From NCBI GenBank assembly GCA_039588215.1, contig JBDHAD010000039.1:15691-79690 (forward strand): a stretch of DNA of 64,000 nt. Direction: 5' to 3'. The stretch comes from JBDHAC01 sp039588215. GTDB lineage: Bacteria > Gemmatimonadota > Gemmatimonadetes > Palauibacterales > Palauibacteraceae. The position numbers and the translations under genes are program-made. Below the pieces are notes generated by a model that worked only from the letters and a program-made list of their open reading frames with translations, had not been told where the DNA came from and did no database searches. Positions 40,003 through 50,108 of the stretch are shown here, piece by piece (the first letter of the stretch is position 1; each line of letters opens with the position of its first letter).

Positions 40003-42693
40003 ATGCACCCCCGACCATCCACCAACGGCCGCGCGGGCGGACCCGTCACGACCGGCAGGGAGGCGCCGGTCGTGGCGGCTCCGCGACCGCGTGCGGCCGG
40101 CAAGTTCCTGTATGCCGGGGACGAGAAGCTCTTCGTTCGCGGCTTCACCTATGGGACGTTCCGCCGTAATCACGACGGGGAGCCATTCCCGTCACGCGAG
40201 GTGGTCGAGCGGGATTTCGCCCACATGGCCGAGGCCGGGGCGAACGCCGTCCGCACCTACACGCCGCCCCCTCGCTGGATGCTCGACGCGGCCTCTCGTC
40301 ATGAGCTCCGCATCATGGTCGGGATCCCCTGGGAGCAACACGTGGCCTTCCTCGACGAGCCGGGCCGCGTCGCCCGAATCCGGGGGCGGGTGCAGCGTGC
40401 CGTGCGAGCGTGCGCCGGGCACCCGGCCATCCTGTGCTACGCGGTCGGAAACGAGACGCCCGCGCAAATCGTCCGCTGGAGCGGCCGCGAGCGCATCGAG
40501 CGCCACATCCGATCGTTGTACGACCTGGCCAAGACCGAAGACCCGGATGGGCTCGTTACGTACGTAAACTACCCATCCACGGAGTACCTCCACCTCGATT
40601 TCCTCGATCTCCTGTGCTTCAACGTCTACCTGGAGTCGCCGGAACGGCTGTCGGCCTACCTCGCGCGGCTTCACAACCTCGCGGGCAACCGTCCGCTTCT
40701 CATGGGAGAGCTCGGGTTGGACAGCCGCTCGCACGGTGAGTTCGGGCAGGCCTGTGGGCTGGATGCCCAGATACGAGCGGCGCACAGGGGAGGGTGCGCG
40801 GGGACGTTCGTGTTCTCGTGGACGGACGAGTGGCACACCGGCGGCCACGATGTCGAGACCTGGGGATTCGGGGTGGTCGACGAGCACAGGGAGCCCAAGC
40901 CCGCACTCCGCAGCGTGCGGCGCGCATTCGCGGCGAGATCTCTGAGCGATCGGCCCGCGACCGACGGTTTCGCAACCGATGAGAAGGAACGTCCGCGCGT
41001 CTCCGTCGTCATCTGTGCGTACAACGCCGAGAGTACGCTGCGCGACTGCCTCGAGGGGGTGACGGCGATCCAGTATCCGGACTACGAGGTGATCGTGGTC
41101 GACGATGGATCGACCGACTCGACGTCCGACATCGCTGCCGAGTTCCCTGTCCAGCTGGTCCAGACGCCGAACCAGGGGTTGAGCAAAGCCCGCAACGCCG
41201 GCATCGAGGCGGCTACTGGGGAGATCGTCGCGTTCACCGATGCCGACGCGCGGCCAGACCCAGACTGGCTGACCTACCTGACCGTGGCGCTCGCGGACCA
41301 GACATTCGCGGGCGTGGGCGGACCCAACGTGGCACCACCGGGGGACGGCTTCGTGGCCGACTGCGTGGCCAACGCCCCCGGCGGACCCATCCACGTGCTG
41401 CTGTCCGATCAGGGGGCCGAGCACATCCCGGGCTGCAACATGGCCTTCCGGAAGAGCGCGCTCGAGGACGTGGGTGGCTTCGACGCGCGCTTCCGTGTGG
41501 CCGGTGACGACGTGGACATCTGCTGGCAGCTCCAGGAGCGCGGACATACGCTCGGCTTCAGCCCCGCCGCCATGGTCTGGCACCACGCGCGGGACTCTGT
41601 CGGCACCTACTGGCGGCAGCAGTCCGGGTACGGGCGCGCGGAGGCCCTGCTCGAGGAGAAGTGGCCGGAGAAGTACAACTCGGCCGGGCACGTGACCTGG
41701 GGTGGCCGCGTGTACGGGGCGCCACGGCTGTTCGGTCTGGGCCGACGGGGGCGAATCTACCACGGAATCTGGGGGGCGGCCCCGTTCCAGGCGTATCACC
41801 CCCCTTCGCCGAGCTTCCTGAGCTCGCTCGTATCGACCCCGGAGTGGTACCTCGTGGTCCTGGCGCTCGCCGGGCTCAGCGCGCTCGGGGTCGCGTGGCG
41901 ACCGCTGCTGTGGACGCTGCCGTTGCTGGCCCTGGCGGCGGGCGCGGTGCTTTTGCAGGCCATCGCAGGTGCAACACGCGCGCGTCCTGAGTCGGCGGGA
42001 TCGAGCCTACGCGAACGGCTTTTCAAGCCGCCTCTGACCGTCGCGCTCCATCTCCTGCAACCCGCCGCGCGCCTGCGGGGGCGTCTGCGCTACGGCCTCA
42101 CGCCATGGCGGCTTCGAACCCAGAAGCGCTTCGTGTTGCCGGAGCCACAGACCGTCTTCCTGTGGAGCGATCGGTGGACGGCTCCTTCCGAACGACTCGC
42201 GCGTCTCGAGTTCGTACTCCGCCGGATGCGCGCGGCGGTGCTTCGCGGTGGCCCGTTCGACGACTGGGACCTGCTGGTCAAGGGTGGTCCCTCTGGACGC
42301 GTCCGGATCCGCACGTGCACCGAGGAGCACGGCGCCGGTCAGCAGTTCGTGCGCGTGCGGCTGCTGCCACGCGCATCGCGTCCGGGCGCAGGGTCGCTAG
42401 GTCTCCTCGGTACTCTCACCGTGTGGGCGTTCGCGGAGGGCGCCACGTTGGCCGGGCTGGCACTCGCGCTGGCGTTCGCCCTGTTCGCCGTGCGGGTCGT
42501 CCTCGAGTGTGGCGGTGCGATGACCGCTGTCCTCGAAGCGCTCGACGCGATGCACGACGCCGAGGTCCGGACCAAGGATGGCGCTTCGATCTCCGGGCAG
42601 GACGACGCCGGACCAGAGCAGGACGGTTCCAAACGGAAGCGCGACGAATCCGGCGCCACTCCCGACATCAAGTCCCGGGAGGCGGTCGGTTGA
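40003..42693 (+). CDS. Glycoside hydrolase-like and GT2 glycosyltransferase fusion
   Basis: This 896-residue protein has three parts. Residues 30-310 form a TIM-barrel-like glycosidase domain with an acid/base-type VGNETP near 150 and a nucleophile-type MGELGLD near 235. Residues 328-590 are a GT2 domain (VSVVICAYNAESTLRDCLEG, VDDGSTDSTS, FTDADARPDPDWL, GDDVDICWQLQERG). The rest holds transmembrane helices and a cytoplasmic tail. The GT2 motifs DDG, DAD and Q(Q/R)xxRW-like QRSGYGR are visible, so the transferase looks active. The fusion suggests synthesis coupled to trimming or transfer of a polysaccharide. It is the first gene of the locus and overlaps the ABC transporter start (TTGA at 42690). 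Confidence 0.8.
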   Translation: MHPRPSTNGRAGGPVTTGREAPVVAAPRPRAAGKFLYAGDEKLFVRGFTYGTFRRNHDGEPFPSREVVERDFAHMAEAGANAVRTYTPPPRWMLDAASRHELRIMVGIPWEQHVAFLDEPGRVARIRGRVQRAVRACAGHPAILCYAVGNETPAQIVRWSGRERIERHIRSLYDLAKTEDPDGLVTYVNYPSTEYLHLDFLDLLCFNVYLESPERLSAYLARLHNLAGNRPLLMGELGLDSRSHGEFGQACGLDAQIRAAHRGGCAGTFVFSWTDEWHTGGHDVETWGFGVVDEHREPKPALRSVRRAFAARSLSDRPATDGFATDEKERPRVSVVICAYNAESTLRDCLEGVTAIQYPDYEVIVVDDGSTDSTSDIAAEFPVQLVQTPNQGLSKARNAGIEAATGEIVAFTDADARPDPDWLTYLTVALADQTFAGVGGPNVAPPGDGFVADCVANAPGGPIHVLLSDQGAEHIPGCNMAFRKSALEDVGGFDARFRVAGDDVDICWQLQERGHTLGFSPAAMVWHHARDSVGTYWRQQSGYGRAEALLEEKWPEKYNSAGHVTWGGRVYGAPRLFGLGRRGRIYHGIWGAAPFQAYHPPSPSFLSSLVSTPEWYLVVLALAGLSALGVAWRPLLWTLPLLALAAGAVLLQAIAGATRARPESAGSSLRERLFKPPLTVALHLLQPAARLRGRLRYGLTPWRLRTQKRFVLPEPQTVFLWSDRWTAPSERLARLEFVLRRMRAAVLRGGPFDDWDLLVKGGPSGRVRIRTCTEEHGAGQQFVRVRLLPRASRPGAGSLGLLGTLTVWAFAEGATLAGLALALAFALFAVRVVLECGGAMTAVLEALDAMHDAEVRTKDGASISGQDDAGPEQDGSKRKRDESGATPDIKSREAVG

Positions 42694-44549
42694 AGTACTT
42701 CCTCCGTGTTCTCCGGTACGTGAAGCCTTTCTGGCGTTCGGCTCTGGCCACCGCCGCCCTCACGGTGGGCGTCTCGCTCGTCGCACTGCTCCAGCCCTGG
42801 CCGCTCAAGATCCTGTTCGACAGCGTGCTGGGGAACCATCCACTGCCACGGGTCCTCGAGCCGCTCCTAGCCCCGTTTGCTGATGACCGTCTACTGCTCC
42901 TCCTCGTGGTCGTGGCCGGTGGGTTCCTGATCACGCTGATCGTGAATGGCCTCAGCGTGTGGAGCAGCTACGCGGAGACGAAGCTCGAGCAGGGGATCAT
43001 TCTCGACTTCCGCAGTGATCTGTTCGCGCACGCACAACGTCTCTCGCTCGCCTACCACGACAATCGACGCTCGGGCAATCTCATCTTCGCCATCAATTAC
43101 CAAGCGGACTCCGCCGCGGGCCTCCTGATGGCGCTCCAGCCTCTCGTACAGAGCGGCCTCACGATCGTCGGGATGTTCTGGATCACCTATGCGATCGACC
43201 CGCAGCTTGCGCTGCTCTCGCTCGTCGTCGTGCCGTTCCTCTACTACTCGGTGTCGTACTACATGCGACACATCGAGAGGCGACTCCGCGATGTGAAGGG
43301 GATGGAGGGGGAGTCCCTCTCGATCATCCACGAAGCGATTTCGATGCTGCGGGTGATCGTAGCGTTCGGGCGCGAGCGCTACGAGCATACCCGATTTCGC
43401 GAGCACGGCGAGAAGACGGTCGACGCGCGCGTGGGTGTCACCGTGCGCCAGACGCTGTTCTCGCTCGTGGTGAACACGACGACTGCAGCCGGCATCGCCC
43501 TCGTGCTCGGGTTCGGCGTCTACCAGATCCTCCAGGGTAGGATGACGGCGGGCGAGCTCCTCGTCGTCTTCGCCTACGTTACCTCGATCTACCAACCGCT
43601 TGAAGCGATCAGCACGACGGTGGGGTCTCTGCAAGAGCGCTTCATCAGTCTGGAGATCGCGTTCAAGCTACTCGACACCGATCCGGACATCGTCGACAAG
43701 CCAGACGCGATGCCGATCGGCCGGGCACGCGGCGGGCTGCAGTTCGAGAACGTGTCGTTCGGCTATGAGGGGCGGGCGGAGACGCTCCGACAGATCGACT
43801 TCATCGCGCGGCCGGGGGAGGTGGTCGGGATCGTCGGACCCACCGGAGCTGGCAAGACCACGCTCGTGAGCTTGGTGCCGCGATTCTACGATCCAGACGA
43901 GGGGCGGATCCTTCTGGACGGTCGGGACATTCGTGACATCCGACTGGCGGCGCTCCGCAAACAGACAAGTATCGTCATGCAAGAGCCGCTTTTATTCTCG
44001 GGCACGATCGCGCAGAACATCCGATACGGCCGACTTGACGCGAGCCACGAGGAGATCGTCGAAGCCGCAAAGGCGGCGAACGCGCACGACTTCGTCATGC
44101 GCCTTCCAGAAAAGTACGCCACCGTTCTGGGCGAGCGCGGAGCGCGTCTTTCGGGCGGCGAGCGCCAACGCATCTCGATCGCGCGAGCGTTCTTGCGTAA
44201 CGCCCCCATCTTGATTCTCGACGAGCCGACCTCGTCGATCGACTCGCGAACCGAAGCGGTGATCCTCGACGCTCTCGAGCGGCTGATGAACGGCCGGACG
44301 ACGTTCATGATCGCACATCGACTATCCACGATCCGGAGTCCCGATTCGATTCTCGTGCTCGACAGTGGACGCGTCGTGGACCGGGGCACGCCCGAAGACC
44401 TGATTCGCCGCAGGGGCCTGTACCGCGAGCTCTGGGAGATGCAGTTGGGACCGGGCACCGGTTCGGCAGCGGGGATCCCGGAACCTGCCCGGCCCACCGG
44501 GCCGCAGAGTCCCGTCACGGCAGACGCGGTGGGGGCTCGAGGACCGTGA
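42690..44549 (+). CDS. ABC exporter, fused permease and ATPase
   Basis: This 619-residue half-transporter has six transmembrane helices (about 15-300) and a nucleotide-binding domain with Walker A GPTGAGKTT near 383, signature LSGGERQRISIARA near 487 and Walker B ILDEPTSS near 508. It starts at TTG, four bases inside the previous gene, with GGGAGG upstream. The long frame from 42105 is only a reading shadow. Type I exporters of this shape flip lipid-linked glycans, lipids or peptides. Between a polysaccharide synthase-like gene and a run of glycosyltransferase genes it most likely exports the glycan or its carrier. Confidence 0.88.
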   Translation: MKYFLRVLRYVKPFWRSALATAALTVGVSLVALLQPWPLKILFDSVLGNHPLPRVLEPLLAPFADDRLLLLLVVVAGGFLITLIVNGLSVWSSYAETKLEQGIILDFRSDLFAHAQRLSLAYHDNRRSGNLIFAINYQADSAAGLLMALQPLVQSGLTIVGMFWITYAIDPQLALLSLVVVPFLYYSVSYYMRHIERRLRDVKGMEGESLSIIHEAISMLRVIVAFGRERYEHTRFREHGEKTVDARVGVTVRQTLFSLVVNTTTAAGIALVLGFGVYQILQGRMTAGELLVVFAYVTSIYQPLEAISTTVGSLQERFISLEIAFKLLDTDPDIVDKPDAMPIGRARGGLQFENVSFGYEGRAETLRQIDFIARPGEVVGIVGPTGAGKTTLVSLVPRFYDPDEGRILLDGRDIRDIRLAALRKQTSIVMQEPLLFSGTIAQNIRYGRLDASHEEIVEAAKAANAHDFVMRLPEKYATVLGERGARLSGGERQRISIARAFLRNAPILILDEPTSSIDSRTEAVILDALERLMNGRTTFMIAHRLSTIRSPDSILVLDSGRVVDRGTPEDLIRRRGLYRELWEMQLGPGTGSAAGIPEPARPTGPQSPVTADAVGARGP

Positions 44550-45730
44550 TGACTCCCGCGCGGCCCCGCCTAGTCCTGCTGGGGATGATGACCAAGATGC
44601 CGGTCGCCGGGGTGGTGTGGCAGACCGTGCATTATCTGCTCGGCTTCCAGCGATTGGGGTACGACGTGTACTACGTCGAGGCCCATGCTCGCACGCCGTC
44701 GATGCTGATGCACTCGCCCGCGGACGACGGGTCGGTGAGCGCAGCCGCGTTCATCGCCGCCGTCATGCAGCGCTTCGGGCTCCGTGAGCGCTGGGCCTAT
44801 CAAGCGCTCCACGACAATGGCGCTTGCTTCGGGATGACCCAGAGCGCGCTACGGCGGCTGTTCGATTCCGCCGAGCTCGTGATCAACCTGCACGGAGGCA
44901 CGCTGCCAAGGCCCGAGCACTGCGCGACAGATCGTCTCGTCTACATTGGCACCGACCCCGTCCAGCTCGAGGTGGAACTCGCCGAAGATCGCTCCGAGGC
45001 GGTCGAATTCCTCGAGCCCCACTGCGCCTTCTTCACCTTCGCGGAGAACTACGGCCAACCCGACTGCCGCCTGCCACGTGACGACCGCTTCGATTTCGTG
45101 CCAACCCGGCAGCCGGTCATCCTCGATCTGTGGCCGGAGACGGAATCCACGCGGGAGGCCTTCACCACGATCGCGAACTGGGAGCAGCCCTGGCGCGAGG
45201 TTCGTTGGAAGGGCGAGATCTACCACTGGAGCAAACACCTCGAGTTCCTCAAGCTCGTGGACTTACCGTCGCGGACGTCGCAGCCCCTGGAGCTCGCGCT
45301 CGCCAACTGCGCGCCAAAGCATCAAGAGCTCCTGCGGCGGCGCGGTTGGCGAGTGCGCGATTCGCTCGCCTTCTCAACCGATCCCGACGCGTACCGCGAC
45401 TACGTCGCGACCTCTCGGGCGGAGTTCACCGTGGCCAAGGACCAAAACGTCCGCTTCCGGAGCGGGTGGTTCAGCGACCGGGCGGCCACCTATCTCGCGT
45501 CGGGCCGTCCGGTCGTGACCCAGGACACCGGGTTCGGCGGTGCGCTCCCGACGGGAGAGGGCCTCTTCGCATTCTCAGACGTAGAAGGGGCACTCAGCGC
45601 GATCGACGCCGTGAACTCGGATTACGAGCGACACTCGCGCGCGGCCCGCGAGATCACCCGCGATCACTTCGATGCTCGCCTTGTTCTCGCGCGACTCCTC
45701 GAGCACCTGGGGGCTCCATGCGCGTCTTGA
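44549..45730 (+). CDS. Glycosyltransferase-like paralogue 1 (GWFSDR family)
   Basis: This 393-residue protein has a GT-B-like plan. The N-terminal half starts with WQTVHYLLGFQRLGYDVYYV. The C-terminal half carries FRSGWFSDRAATYLASGRPV followed by VTQDTGF, which resembles the nucleotide-sugar-binding part of family 4/1 transferases. It is the most diverged of four paralogues in the locus (the others are 52754, 53953 and 55113). It overlaps the ABC gene stop by one base (GTGATG) and its own stop overlaps the next gene. Donor and acceptor are unknown. I call it a glycosyltransferase from fold-like pattern and context. Confidence 0.65.
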   Translation: MTPARPRLVLLGMMTKMPVAGVVWQTVHYLLGFQRLGYDVYYVEAHARTPSMLMHSPADDGSVSAAAFIAAVMQRFGLRERWAYQALHDNGACFGMTQSALRRLFDSAELVINLHGGTLPRPEHCATDRLVYIGTDPVQLEVELAEDRSEAVEFLEPHCAFFTFAENYGQPDCRLPRDDRFDFVPTRQPVILDLWPETESTREAFTTIANWEQPWREVRWKGEIYHWSKHLEFLKLVDLPSRTSQPLELALANCAPKHQELLRRRGWRVRDSLAFSTDPDAYRDYVATSRAEFTVAKDQNVRFRSGWFSDRAATYLASGRPVVTQDTGFGGALPTGEGLFAFSDVEGALSAIDAVNSDYERHSRAAREITRDHFDARLVLARLLEHLGAPCAS

Positions 45731-47091
45731 TGGTGAGTCACCGATTCCCACCTGATGCCGTCGCGGGCGTGGAGCGGTATACGGAAGCGCTGGCGGCGGA
45801 GCTTCGACGTCGAGGCGACCAGGTCGCCGTGCTTACGCGCCGCCCGGGCCCGGGCCCCATTCGCACTGAAGTAGAGCGGCACGGCGACGGGACGCGGGTC
45901 TTCCGGTTGGCCGGTGGTGGCGTGGATCGGGAGCGGTTCCTGCGGCACACGGCGCCTGTCGAGCGAGCCTTTCAGCAGGTTCTCGCCGACGAGCAGCCCG
46001 ACGTCGTGCACCTGAACCATCTGGTCGACCTCTCGCCCCGCTTCCCGATGCTCGCCCGGGAGGCAGGCGCGGCCGTCGTTCTTACGCTGCATGACTTTTG
46101 GTTCGCGTGTCCGCGCATCACGCGGCAGCGGCCCGATGGCTCGCTTTGCGATGGTCCCGATGGTGGCCGTGCCTGCGCCTCCCACTGCTTCCGCGGGGGA
46201 AGCGATGCGGTGCACCGCTGGGGGCTTCGGGCGCTCTACTTCCGCCGTCTGCTGGCTACCGCCGATCGCGTGTTGTGCCCATCCGAGTACGTGGCAGAAT
46301 GGTTCAGAGGCTGGGGATCGGATCCGAGTCGAACCCTGGCGGTACCGAACGGCATCTGGCTCGAGGGAGAGAATGCGGAGGGGCCGCGGGCAGTGTTCCT
46401 CGAACGCCGCCGCGCGGAACGGCAAAGGGGGGAGGGGCCACGTCTGGTCCTTGCGATCCTCGGCGCCGTGGTCTCGCACAAGGGGCATCACGTCGTGCTG
46501 GAGGCCGTACGGAAAGCGGGCGTAACCGACATCGAGCTGCGGGTTCACGGACCGATCGGCGATGCGGAGTATGCCCGGAGGCTGCGTGAAGAGGCGGCCG
46601 ACATCCCGGGTCTCCGGCTGCGGCTGTTCGGAGCGTACGAGCCCGCAGAGCTCCCCCTCCTGCTGGACGGGATCGATTGCGTAATCGTCCCCTCCACCTG
46701 GCCGGAGACGTTCTGTCTCGTGGCCCGCGAGGCGCTGGCACTCGGTCTCCCCGTGCTCGCAACGCGACTCGGCGCGCTGCCCGATGCGGTGACCGAGGGT
46801 GTGGATGGCTTCCTGTTTCATCACGATCGGCCGGAGACATTGGCAGCGCTCCTCCGAAGGCTCGTCGAGGAGGAAGGGCTCCTGGAGCGGCTGCGCCAAG
46901 GGGCGAGGCAAGCGCGGCCCACGACGATGGTCGAACACGCGAGCCGGGTGCGCGATGCGTACTCGCACGCCCTCGAGAGATCCGACGGCGCCTCAGGCAC
47001 AAGCGAGGCGGAATGGGCCGAACTCGAGGTCTTGTCCGAGCTCCTTGAAATGTACGGCTTTGGCGGGGCGACCGTGGAGGTCGTCGCGTGA
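45718..47091 (+). CDS. GT4-family glycosyltransferase
   Basis: This 457-residue protein starts at the ATG at 45718 within the end of the previous gene. The N-terminal GT-B signature is MRVLMVSHRFPPDAVAGVER, a His-rich HLNHLVDLSPRFP segment follows, and the C-terminal GPIGDAEYARRL with VPSTWPETFCLVAREALALG contains the E-x7-E motif of GT4. It would transfer a sugar from a nucleotide donor to a growing glycan at the cytoplasmic face. A Cys-rich insertion (SLCDGPDGGRACASHC) is typical of some members. Confidence 0.87.
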   Translation: MRVLMVSHRFPPDAVAGVERYTEALAAELRRRGDQVAVLTRRPGPGPIRTEVERHGDGTRVFRLAGGGVDRERFLRHTAPVERAFQQVLADEQPDVVHLNHLVDLSPRFPMLAREAGAAVVLTLHDFWFACPRITRQRPDGSLCDGPDGGRACASHCFRGGSDAVHRWGLRALYFRRLLATADRVLCPSEYVAEWFRGWGSDPSRTLAVPNGIWLEGENAEGPRAVFLERRRAERQRGEGPRLVLAILGAVVSHKGHHVVLEAVRKAGVTDIELRVHGPIGDAEYARRLREEAADIPGLRLRLFGAYEPAELPLLLDGIDCVIVPSTWPETFCLVAREALALGLPVLATRLGALPDAVTEGVDGFLFHHDRPETLAALLRRLVEEEGLLERLRQGARQARPTTMVEHASRVRDAYSHALERSDGASGTSEAEWAELEVLSELLEMYGFGGATVEVVA

Positions 47092-49244
47092 GCGGTCCGG
47101 GCCGGAGTTCTGAGGTGTCCACTGTTCCCCAGGCGATCGATCTTTCCGAGCCTGGAACGTCCTCCGGACCGGACGAAGTCGAAACGCAGCTCGAGTTGCA
47201 GCGGAGGATCCTGGAGACGCTGGCAGCGCGGGAGCGAGAGGTACGCGAGCTACGGCACAAGTTGGAGGAGTTCGAGGGGTCCGGAGAGCGCGTCGCCGCG
47301 GGATCGTTGAACGCTGCGGTGATCCTCCCTGCGCTCGAGACGGAGTGCGCGCGGTTGCGCGAGCTGTGGCTCACCGCCCGCGAGCGGTTGACCGAGCTGG
47401 AGGAGCGGCTGTGCCACGCCGGGACGGATTCGGCGCCAAGGGCTCGCTCGCGAACGACTCGGCTGCCTGACCCGGCCCGAGGGTGGGACTCCCGGGCGGC
47501 GGACGAGGTCACGCGCGCCCCGGGCTCGCTGGCGGCGTGCACGATCATCGGGCGCAACTACCTGGCTCAGGCGTGCGCCCTGTTCGAGAGTCTTCGCAGG
47601 CACGAGCCGACCACGCGGCTCTATCTGCTCGTCGTCGACGCGGGTCCCGAGGACGTGGATCCGGGACCCGGGGTCACGGTGGTCGACCCGCGCCGCCTGG
47701 CCGTGCCCGACTTCGCAGAGATGTCGTTCAAATACGATGTCGTCGAGTTCAATACGGCCGTGAAGCCGTACTTCCTCTCGCTCCTCATGCGCGAGCACGG
47801 AGAGGAGCTCGTCGTGTACTTCGATCCCGATATCATCGTGATGCGGCGCCTGGAGGAGCTTCGCGCGGCGCTCGCCGACGCGAGCATCGTTCTCACGCCA
47901 CACATCACGCGTCCGATCCCCTCGGACGGGCTGACCCCGAGTGAGCAGGACATCATGGTCTCCGGCGCCTACAACCTGGGGTTCATTGGACTGCGCGGGA
48001 CCGAGGAGAGCTTGCGCTTCCTACGGTGGTGGGAGGAGCGCCTGGCCGATGGATGCCGGATCGACGTGCCTAACGGGTTGTTCACGGACCAGAAATGGAT
48101 CGATCTCGTACCCGGCCTGTTCCCCGACACGCGGATACTACGCGATCCAACTTATAACGTCGCGTTCTGGAACCTGCACGAACGCGAGGTGGAACAGTCG
48201 GGCGCGGACTACCTGGTAAACGGTCGGCCTGCGGCGTTCTTCCACATCAGCGGGTTTGATCCGCAAGCGCCGGATCAGCTCTCGAAGCACCAGACCCGCA
48301 TGAAGGTGGAGCCAGGGAGCGGGCTCGACTCACTCCTTCGGAACTATGCCGAGCAGTTGCTCGATCATGGGTGGCGCGAGTCGAGCGCCGTCGAGTACGG
48401 CTTCGCACGCTTCGAAAACGGGGCTACGATTCACCCGCTACTCCGCAAGCTCTACCTCCAGCTGGGATCGGAAGGCCGCTCCGCCTTCGCCGACCCGTTT
48501 CGCGCGGGCGGACCGGGCACCTTCCTGGAGTGGGCCACGACTCCACGGCCTGAACACGCCGGACTGAGCTACTTCCTGCAGGAGGTCTATCGCGCACGGA
48601 TCGACCTGCAGGAGGCATTTCCCGACGTGAAGGGACGCGATCGGGACGGGTTTGTGACGTGGGCTCGCATCCAGGGGCCGGTCGAGATGGAGTACGGGCC
48701 CGAGCTCGTGCGTCTTCCCGAGGAGGGTGCCGAGGTGGGAGTGGCGCCGGCCGAGCCGACGACGGAAGGCAGCGAGGGCTCGGTGCTTGAATGGCCGGAC
48801 GCCCTTCGAGCGACGCCCCGACACTACGATGGACTAGTGGACCGGATCCGCGAGATCGTGGACGAGTCACTACCGCAAGGGGCCACCGTGGCCGTCGTCA
48901 GCCGTGGTGACTATCGGCTCATGCACCTGGGCGGGCGACAGGCGTGGCACTTCCCGCGCGCCGAGAACGGGCTGTACGCCGGGTTCCATCCCCGGGAGAG
49001 CCGCGACGCGATCGAGCATCTGAAGACACTCCGGGAGGCGGGCGCCGACTTCCTCCTGTTCCCCGAGACCAGCCTGTGGTGGCTCGATTTCTATAACGAA
49101 TTCCGGGTGTATCTCGACGGTCGGTATGCGGTGGCCGTCGAGCACCCTGAAGCGTGTCTGATCTACGATCTTCGTGACAGGGCGGTGCCCGAGAAGGGCG
49201 CGCTCGGGCGCGCAATGGCGAGAGACGAACGGAGGGTCACATGA
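47088..49244 (+). CDS. GT-A glycosyltransferase with shared C-terminal module
   Basis: This 718-residue protein starts at GTG. It has a coiled-coil N-terminus (about 20-105), a GT-A transferase domain (about 148-400, with the metal motif VVYFDPDIIVMRR near 243), a helical middle and a C-terminal module of about 100 residues (about 590-705). That module, containing EAGADFLLFPETSLWWLDFY, also ends the GT2 protein at 50109-51491. The DxD is present, so catalysis is plausible. The gene overlaps both neighbours by four bases. The shared module probably recognises a common partner or acceptor. Confidence 0.75.
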   Translation: MSGPGRSSEVSTVPQAIDLSEPGTSSGPDEVETQLELQRRILETLAAREREVRELRHKLEEFEGSGERVAAGSLNAAVILPALETECARLRELWLTARERLTELEERLCHAGTDSAPRARSRTTRLPDPARGWDSRAADEVTRAPGSLAACTIIGRNYLAQACALFESLRRHEPTTRLYLLVVDAGPEDVDPGPGVTVVDPRRLAVPDFAEMSFKYDVVEFNTAVKPYFLSLLMREHGEELVVYFDPDIIVMRRLEELRAALADASIVLTPHITRPIPSDGLTPSEQDIMVSGAYNLGFIGLRGTEESLRFLRWWEERLADGCRIDVPNGLFTDQKWIDLVPGLFPDTRILRDPTYNVAFWNLHEREVEQSGADYLVNGRPAAFFHISGFDPQAPDQLSKHQTRMKVEPGSGLDSLLRNYAEQLLDHGWRESSAVEYGFARFENGATIHPLLRKLYLQLGSEGRSAFADPFRAGGPGTFLEWATTPRPEHAGLSYFLQEVYRARIDLQEAFPDVKGRDRDGFVTWARIQGPVEMEYGPELVRLPEEGAEVGVAPAEPTTEGSEGSVLEWPDALRATPRHYDGLVDRIREIVDESLPQGATVAVVSRGDYRLMHLGGRQAWHFPRAENGLYAGFHPRESRDAIEHLKTLREAGADFLLFPETSLWWLDFYNEFRVYLDGRYAVAVEHPEACLIYDLRDRAVPEKGALGRAMARDERRVT

Positions 49245-50086
49245 GTCGTAGCCTGCACGCAGCCGCCGACCTGGCGGAGCCGGGATGCCTGACGCCCAAC
49301 CCGGTCTTCGTGATCGGGTCACCTCGCTCCGGTACCTCGATCCTCGCCAAGTCCCTGGGTATACACAGCCAATTCTGGAGCGCTGACGAAACGCAGTTGC
49401 TCTGGGACCTGTTCCAGGACGACCGGGTGGCCGCACACTACCGACGAGGCGACTTGAGCTGGCTTCAACGACAGGGCGTCAGCCCGCGGGAGTTTCTCGC
49501 CTACCTCGGGCTCGGGCTGAACGTCCTCCTGACGGAGCGAGCGAAAGGCCGCCGGTGGATCGACGACACACCGATCTACGCACTCATCGTGGACCGCGTG
49601 GCCGCCCTGTTCCCGGGTGCCCGATTCCTGCACATCCTGCGTGACGGACGGCAGGTCGTCCGGTCGATGATGAACTACCTCAACATCTATCAAGGCGATC
49701 CCGCCACGATCCCATGGGCGAGCGACTTTCGGGCCGCCTGCGTCGCGTGGCGCGCCCACGTGGAGTCGGCCCTAGGCTTCGAAGAGGATGAGCCTGACCG
49801 GTTGCTGACGGTCATGTACGACCGGATGGTCGGCGACCCCGAGGGACAGTTCCAAGAGATCCTGCGCTTCCTCGACGCTCCCCTGGAAGACGGCCCGGCG
49901 GAGTGTTTCCGATCCACCCGCATCAACTCGAGCTTCCAAGGCAAGGAAGCGCCCCGCCCCGCGTCGGAGCCGTGGCAGGAGTGGTCTGCTGAAGAGCGCG
50001 GGATCTTCTGCGAGGAGGCCGGGGAGATTCTCGTGCGTACGGGGTTCGCGGAGACAGCGGAGCTCGAACTGCTGACGGCCTGCTGA
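49241..50086 (+). CDS. Sulfotransferase of the glycan locus
   Basis: This 281-residue soluble protein has the PAPS-binding loop GSPRSGTSILAKS near residue 28 and the 3'-phosphate loop LHILRDGRQVVRSMM near 128, as in the Sulfotransfer_3 group. No membrane segment is seen. Position within the operon suggests it sulfates the glycan or its precursor. It is more compact than the membrane sulfotransferase at 4923-6041 and not closely similar to it. Confidence 0.87.
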   Translation: MSRSLHAAADLAEPGCLTPNPVFVIGSPRSGTSILAKSLGIHSQFWSADETQLLWDLFQDDRVAAHYRRGDLSWLQRQGVSPREFLAYLGLGLNVLLTERAKGRRWIDDTPIYALIVDRVAALFPGARFLHILRDGRQVVRSMMNYLNIYQGDPATIPWASDFRAACVAWRAHVESALGFEEDEPDRLLTVMYDRMVGDPEGQFQEILRFLDAPLEDGPAECFRSTRINSSFQGKEAPRPASEPWQEWSAEERGIFCEEAGEILVRTGFAETAELELLTAC

Positions 50087-50108
50087 GCGGAAGTACGGGC
50101 CGGCGATC

